A stretch of DNA of 9,421 bases from Phycisphaerae bacterium. Lineage in GTDB: Bacteria; Planctomycetota; Phycisphaerae; UBA1845. This document shows, piece by piece, positions 6,496 to 9,421 of this stretch (positions within the stretch are counted from its first letter, which is position 1; each line of letters opens with the position of its first letter). The stretch lies in NCBI GenBank assembly GCA_029260155.1, contig JAJDDU010000021.1, positions 1 through 9,421 of the forward strand, written 5' to 3'. The translations under genes and the position numbers were made by a program. Below the pieces are notes generated by a model, which ran no database searches, was not told the DNA's origin, and saw only the letters and a program-made list of their open reading frames with translations.

Positions 6496-7284
6496 CTAAG
6501 TGTGTCGGCGTCTGAGCGCCACGGCCAATCCGACAACCGCCAGCACCAAGCAGCCCGGTTCCGGAACGATGTTGATGGTCGCCACGAGCTCGCCCGGCAT
6601 CAGCGCATTGGTGAGCGTTCCGATCGGGGTCTCCATGCCGACGATCGACGCGAGGTAACCCTCCACGCCGGGAACGTCGAACAGCGGGGTCACGACGCCA
6701 TCCTCGGACATGCCCATCGTCGCGTCCTGCCCGACAATGAAGGCCGGTCCGTTCATGATGTCGTTCACCTCCGTGCCCGCGTCCCACACGTCGTCGCTGT
6801 ACACCTCGATGGTCAACGGGCCGAGGAAGTTGCCGCCGCCATCGAAGACCTCATAGCCCAACGGGTTGTCGTTGCCGAGGAAGAAGTCGTTCGAGGGCAC
6901 CAGCATCGACGCGAAGCTGAAGAAGCGGTTGACCGAGGCGTCGCCGACGTCGAACATCATGGATCCGCTCTCACCCGGAATGAACGGCGGCGGTGCGTCG
7001 GGCGACGGCACCATGCCGTCCACCCCGCTCGCCCCGCTGGACGCGAATTCACCCGAAAGCACGGACGCGTTGGCCAATTCCGCCACCGCCTCGATCCCGG
7101 GGGACGCGGCCGAGCCGCTGTCAAACGCATCGAAGGTGCCGTCGTGAAACGCGACCCAAGGCGGCGAAAACGTGAATCCGCCGCTCGGCTGGTTGTTGGT
7201 GATCTCGACGGTCACGTTTTCCGCCGTCGCCGTCACGGGCAGCACCACCAGAGCCAACAGCGCCGCAAACCCTTGCCATGTCAT
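6496..7284 (-). CDS. Spondin-domain PEP-CTERM surface protein
   Basis: The 262-residue protein starts at the ATG at 7284, 8 bases after AAAGGAG; a GTG 18 bases upstream would overlap that site. Residues 1-21 are a signal peptide (MTWQGFAALLALVVLPVTATA). Residues about 22-230 match the bacterial spondin_N pattern: VEITNNQPSGGFTFSPPWVA, FHDGTFDAFDSGSAASPGIE, then FFSFASMLVPSNDFFLGNDN, the IEVYSDDVWDAGTEVND block and a late GVVTP. The last 24 residues, VPEPGCLVLAVVGLAVALRR plus RHT, are a PEP-CTERM tail: Pro-Glu-Pro, a hydrophobic helix and basic residues. In this system an exosortase cuts the tail after export so that the protein reaches the outer surface; no exosortase is in the window. The molecular job of bacterial spondin-domain proteins is not known. 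An AraC regulator lies 172 bp upstream on the same strand, and a strong hairpin follows the stop. Confidence 0.9.
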   Translation of the reverse strand: MTWQGFAALLALVVLPVTATAENVTVEITNNQPSGGFTFSPPWVAFHDGTFDAFDSGSAASPGIEAVAELANASVLSGEFASSGASGVDGMVPSPDAPPPFIPGESGSMMFDVGDASVNRFFSFASMLVPSNDFFLGNDNPLGYEVFDGGGNFLGPLTIEVYSDDVWDAGTEVNDIMNGPAFIVGQDATMGMSEDGVVTPLFDVPGVEGYLASIVGMETPIGTLTNALMPGELVATINIVPEPGCLVLAVVGLAVALRRRHT

Positions 7285-7292
7285 AAGTCTCT

Positions 7293-7299
7293 CTCCTTT
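7293..7299 (-). promoter_or_regulatory. Ribosome binding site AAAGGAG of the spondin-domain gene
   Basis: On the minus strand AAAGGAG is followed by 8 bases and the ATG at 7284. The competing GTG start at 7302 lies on the other side of the site and would include it in the coding region. Confidence 0.75.
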
Positions 7300-7318
7300 C
7301 ACTTCCTGTGTGCAAACA

Positions 7319-7336
7319 CCGGGCTACGCTGCCCGG
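7319..7336 (-). repeat. Hairpin CCGGGC-tacgct-GCCCGG in the spondin gene leader
   Basis: A perfect 6-bp G/C stem with a 6-base loop, about 35 bases before the spondin gene start and 120 bases after the AraC stop. On the minus strand it is followed by TGTTTGC, which is only weakly T-rich. It could be a weak terminator of the AraC transcript or a structure in the spondin leader. Confidence 0.4.
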
Positions 7337-7397
7337 CGTTGAACACCCATCGTCCCGGACGCACCAAGCCCGACCTGCGCGCCACACGGCTTCTGCC

Positions 7398-7451
7398 CTC
7401 CATGACGAGCAGTAATGCACAGACTTAACCTTACCATGCTCCATGACGAGC
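7398..7451. repeat. 13-bp perfect direct repeat CTCCATGACGAGC (x2), candidate operator
   Basis: CTCCATGACGAGC occurs at 7398-7410 and again at 7439-7451, 41 bp apart start to start, close to four helical turns. The pair lies in the gap between the AraC regulator and the spondin-domain gene, 114-167 bp upstream of the spondin start. AraC-type regulators usually bind direct repeats on one face of the DNA, so this is a plausible site for the neighbouring regulator; binding itself is inference. Confidence 0.45.
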
Positions 7452-7456
7452 GTCGC

Positions 7457-8473
7457 TCAGTCTTTCACGTTCTTACGTATTTGCTCCTGTGCTTGGCAGA
7501 TGGTGCGCTCGCGGAATCGCGACGGTGGCATGCCAAATTCCCGCTGGAATGCCCTCGTGAAATGACTCTGGCTGGCGAAGCCCAGCTCGAGAGCCAGATT
7601 TACCAAATCGGGATTCTGGTCCGCCAGCGGCTCCAGGCTAGCCACCAGGCGCAGCCGGTTGAGGTAGCGGTGGATCGGCAGGCTGGTTTCCTGCTTGAAC
7701 AACCAGCACAGATGGCTGGGAGCACTATGTACGAATGCGGCGACTGCCCTGAGCGATTGTGTTTCCGGATAGTGGGTGCCGAGGAGTTCCTTTACGGCGA
7801 AAGTCAGCTCGGCGTGAGCTCGGGCGGTGTTTGGCCGAACCGGCCGCCGGCGCCGAAAATGGAACTGGAAACCCGACTCAACCACTCGCCGGGCCAGCGT
7901 GAGCCCCGTTCTCTCGATCGTGGGCGAGTCCTCGCGCTTCGCCAATTGAACTAGCGACAGCATCGTATAGTGGCCGATGGCCATCTCCTGGTCATTCGGA
8001 CAATCATGGAACGGGAAAAGCCCGTCGGGCCGATCCGGGGTCGCCGTTTCGTGTGGCCTCATCATCGGAGTGATGACGCCTGGTTCGAGCAACAGGGCCG
8101 TGCAGGCGCAGTCCACGCGAGCGGGATGCGTCATTCGGTATGGCTCGCCTGCATCGATGAACACAATCGTGTTCGGATCACACACAACTTTGGACTGACC
8201 GTGATGCATTACAAACATGCCGCTGCGTTGCAACAAGATCTGCACCTGAGGTGAGCGATATTCTGGTGTCGTCTGCCTATCATTCCCCCGCCACTGCAAA
8301 TCCACGATTCGCAGTGTCGGGCTGCCGAAGAGCTGATTGACGGACAACTGAGTCGACATCGCCGATAGTTCTTGAACAGACAACGTTCGTTGCAGCGCGT
8401 GGTTAGCCCTCTTCTGATCGAGTGTGGGCGCCTTACGGCTCTCTCCTGTTGAGTTCGTATTCCGAACAACCAT
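7457..8473 (-). CDS. AraC-family transcriptional regulator
   Basis: The frame encodes 338 residues. The C-terminal part has the double helix-turn-helix of the AraC/XylS family: first helix pair at about 240-262 (SLRAVAAFVHSAPSHLCWLF) and second at about 288-312 (DLVNLALELGFASQSHFTRA, then FQREFGMPPSRFR), with the family signature 'A..LGF.SQSHF.R.F....G..P..FR'. Residues about 55-135 look like a cupin-type ligand-binding arm (VQILLQRSGMFVMHHGQ, IVFIDAGEPYRMTHP, VDCACTALLLEPG). The start is uncertain. The ATG at 8473 has only a distant GGGGA; the ATG at 8359 (MSTQLSVNQLF) begins nearer the usual family start but has no clear ribosome site either. The ligand is unknown. The next gene on the same strand is the spondin PEP-CTERM gene, a likely target. 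The resembling group with N-terminal 'PYR.THP' often senses small aromatic or sugar compounds, but nothing here identifies one. Confidence 0.9.
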   Translation of the reverse strand: MVVRNTNSTGESRKAPTLDQKRANHALQRTLSVQELSAMSTQLSVNQLFGSPTLRIVDLQWRGNDRQTTPEYRSPQVQILLQRSGMFVMHHGQSKVVCDPNTIVFIDAGEPYRMTHPARVDCACTALLLEPGVITPMMRPHETATPDRPDGLFPFHDCPNDQEMAIGHYTMLSLVQLAKREDSPTIERTGLTLARRVVESGFQFHFRRRRPVRPNTARAHAELTFAVKELLGTHYPETQSLRAVAAFVHSAPSHLCWLFKQETSLPIHRYLNRLRLVASLEPLADQNPDLVNLALELGFASQSHFTRAFQREFGMPPSRFRERTICQAQEQIRKNVKD

Positions 8474-8687
8474 CTAGGTTCAGAATCCCCGTGCCGAGCT
8501 TCGATCGAGCGCTTATCCAGCGAGATCAACTGGCGATGCAACTCGTCGTGCCCAAGCAACGTGCTCGAAGCCGGGCTGGGGGAGATCCCGGGTCGCGGCG
8601 CCCCGTTCACCCATTAGTCGGTCCGGGGAGGAAGGCCTTACGCTGATTTTTCGGTTTGCCACGCGCCACGTCCAGCTACCCAGAACC

Positions 8688-8711
8688 GGCCGCTGGGCCG
8701 CTGGGCCGCTG
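8688..8711. repeat. Three tandem copies of GGCCGCTG
   Basis: Three perfect 8-bp units follow one another, then a partial TGGCC. Short unit length makes copy-number change by slippage likely. It is 225 bp upstream of the fur start and has no evident role. Confidence 0.6.
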
Positions 8712-8803
8712 TGGCCCACGGCAGAGCTTGTCCGGGATTCCTCATCGCATGCGGCCAGTGGATCGCGCTGCCTACACGGATGAGCTGATGTGGCGGGTGG
8801 CGC

Positions 8804-8854
8804 TGACCGTTGGAGCCGTTTGAAGACCGCATTCGCTGGGGACTGACTGGGGAC
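8804..8854 (+). repeat. 51-bp dispersed repeat, copy 2
   Basis: It matches 483-533 in the same orientation, with four substitutions. The two copies bracket all the minus-strand genes of the window. The last bases overlap a hairpin that is complete only in this copy. It lies 82 bp before the fur start codon. Confidence 0.75.
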
Positions 8855-8860
8855 AGTCAG
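8843..8860 (+). repeat. Hairpin CTGACTG-GGGA-CAGTCAG
   Basis: A perfect 7-bp stem closed by GGGA, a GNRA-type tetraloop. It forms the 3' end of repeat copy 2 and lies 42 bp upstream of the fur -35. There is no T-tract after it. The structure fits a REP-like palindromic element. Confidence 0.5.
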
Positions 8861-8902
8861 GCGTGGGCACCGGGGGTCGACAGATTGGCCTTAGCCCAAT
8901 TC

Positions 8903-8930
8903 TTGACAGAGTCCAGATCTGACCTATGAT
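8903..8930 (+). promoter_or_regulatory. Sigma70-like promoter of fur, giving a leaderless transcript
   Basis: TTGACA (8903-8908, perfect -35) and TATGAT (8925-8930, five of six -10 bases) are 16 bp apart. The ATG follows six bases later, at the place where transcription should start, so the mRNA would have no 5' leader; no Shine-Dalgarno is present. The spacer contains the palindrome CAGATCTG (8914-8921). The stretch TTCTTGACAGAGTCCAGA recalls, from memory, the operator-promoter of actinobacterial furA genes, which suggests autorepression. Confidence 0.72.
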
Positions 8931-8936
8931 TCAACC

Positions 8937-9371
8937 ATGTCAAAAGACCCGGCCACCCTCCTTCGCGAACACGGCGTCCAAGTCACGGCCCAGCGTTTGG
9001 CCACGCTGCGAGCGGTGTCCGGTCGGCCCCACGGCACGGCGGACGCCATCGCCGAGGACGTTCGCGGCGACATCGGTGCGATCTCCCGGCAGGCGGTGTA
9101 CGACGCCCTCGGGATGCTTGTCGAGCAGGGTCTCATTCGGCGTATCCAGCCCGCCCGCTCGCCGGCTCTCTACGAGGACCGGGTCGATGACAACCACCAT
9201 CACCTCATCTGCCGCACCTGCGGCAAGACGGTCGATGTCGACTGTGCCGTCGGCGAGACCCCCTGCTTGACTGCCGCGGCAGACTCGGGGTTCCTGATCG
9301 ATGAGGCGGAGGTAATCTACTGGGGCACCTGCCCCGGATGTTCCGCGGCGGCGTCGGGGGTGGGAGACTAG
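8937..9371 (+). CDS. Fur-family metalloregulator (FurA/PerR-like, katG-linked type)
   Basis: The 144-residue length is normal for the family. Residues about 1-80 are the winged-helix DNA-binding part (VTAQRLATLRAVSGRPHGTA, then IGAISRQAVYDALGMLVEQG and the wing LIRRIQPARSPALYEDR). Residues 81-144 are the dimerisation and metal part: DDNHHHLICRTCG with His87-89, Cys92 and Cys95, then Cys132 and Cys135 in TCPGC, giving the four-cysteine structural zinc site. The sequence closely follows the FurA-type repressors that in actinobacteria sit directly before katG and control catalase-peroxidase; this is recognition, not a search. It probably represses its own promoter, with release by peroxide or metal loss. 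The ATG at 8937 is fixed by the promoter six bases away. The next gene would start after 9421 and cannot be seen. The strong actinobacterial flavour beside planctomycete-style genes may indicate transfer. Confidence 0.92.
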   Translation: MSKDPATLLREHGVQVTAQRLATLRAVSGRPHGTADAIAEDVRGDIGAISRQAVYDALGMLVEQGLIRRIQPARSPALYEDRVDDNHHHLICRTCGKTVDVDCAVGETPCLTAAADSGFLIDEAEVIYWGTCPGCSAAASGVGD

Positions 9372-9395
9372 ACAACCACAAGACGGTATTTCGAA

Positions 9396-9413
9396 AACGG
9401 TTCGACCACCGTT
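9396..9413 (+). promoter_or_regulatory. Inverted repeat AACGGT-tcgacc-ACCGTT after fur
   Basis: A perfect 6-bp inverted repeat with a 6-base spacer, 25 bases after the fur stop and just before the window edge. It may be an operator or leader hairpin of the next gene, or a weak attenuator between fur and that gene. It lacks a visible T-tract. Confidence 0.35.
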
Positions 9414-9421
9414 CATTCCAA

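Larger units (their letters stand above)
8474..8936. other. Intergenic region between divergent araC-type and fur genes
   Basis: The 463-bp gap separates the minus-strand AraC gene from the plus-strand fur gene, so it should hold both promoters. Only the fur promoter (8903-8930) is convincing. The gap also contains a three-unit tandem repeat (8688-8711), the second 51-bp repeat copy (8804-8854) with an intact hairpin (8843-8860), and a 5-bp inverted repeat ATTGG/CCAAT (8884-8900) just before the -35. Short open frames in it show no protein pattern. Confidence 0.6.

Noticed and set aside
717..7284. Single operon of secreted-protein genes
   Set aside because: Gaps of 670 to 775 bp with relics and hairpins, and independent strong ribosome sites, argue for separate units.
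6349..7428. Long plus-strand open frame (359 codons) opposite the spondin gene
   Set aside because: It is the antisense of a clear PEP-CTERM gene, is Arg/His rich as expected of a high-GC shadow frame, and matches no family pattern.
483..8854. CRISPR-like or composite-transposon reading of the two 51-bp repeats
   Set aside because: There are only two copies 8.3 kb apart, no spacers, and no transposase between them that is intact or adjacent to the repeats.
8940..9416. Minus-strand open frame of 158 codons over fur
   Set aside because: It is antisense to an unmistakable Fur protein and its translation shows no family pattern.

Overview
The window looks like a piece of a high-GC planctomycete chromosome, probably of the Phycisphaerae type. 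The evidence is a large secreted beta-propeller ending in an Asp-rich, dockerin-like EF-hand tail (GDYDDDDDVDLDDF ... DFDLDDDVDFGDF), two PEP-CTERM tails (one intact, one decayed), and a transposase relic of a type I associate with planctomycetes. This placement rests on recognised protein style, not on a marker gene.

Layout. Positions 1-126 (+) hold the C-terminal end of an ISL3-type transposase, and the IS end probably lies near 140. Positions 127-716 have no convincing gene. They hold several hairpins, a degenerate tmRNA/tRNA 3'-end-like stretch framed by repeated arms (331-420, resembling a recombination site), and one copy of a 51-bp repeat (483-533). From 717 to 8473 every gene is on the minus strand: an exported PQQ-type propeller protein with a C-terminal cadherin-like domain (717-2948); a transposase relic (about 3097-3615); an exported LVIVD-repeat propeller with a dockerin-like tail (3619-5721); a frameshifted PEP-CTERM relic (about 6002-6423); a strong hairpin (6425-6485); an intact spondin-domain PEP-CTERM protein (6496-7284); and an AraC-family regulator (7457-8473). 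Positions 8474-8936 are intergenic. They contain a short tandem repeat, the second copy of the 51-bp repeat (8804-8854) and a sigma70-like promoter placed so that the following Fur-family gene (8937-9371, +) should be transcribed leaderless. The sequence ends just after fur, where katG is often found in this kind of locus.

How the parts relate. The three intact secreted proteins each have their own strong Shine-Dalgarno site and are separated by 200-800 bp of non-coding or relic DNA. They therefore look like independently transcribed cell-surface genes, not an operon. The AraC gene lies just upstream of the spondin gene, and a 13-bp direct repeat in the gap is a candidate operator. The fur gene is a separate unit, probably a peroxide- or metal-responsive autorepressor. 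The many relics, repeats and IS pieces mark this as a recombination-prone accessory stretch. I saw no CRISPR array, defence cassette, complete IS, rRNA or intact tRNA. No clearly new multi-gene system is visible. The most unusual items are the recombination-site-like element at 331-420, the repeat pair bracketing about 8.3 kb, and the leaderless fur promoter.
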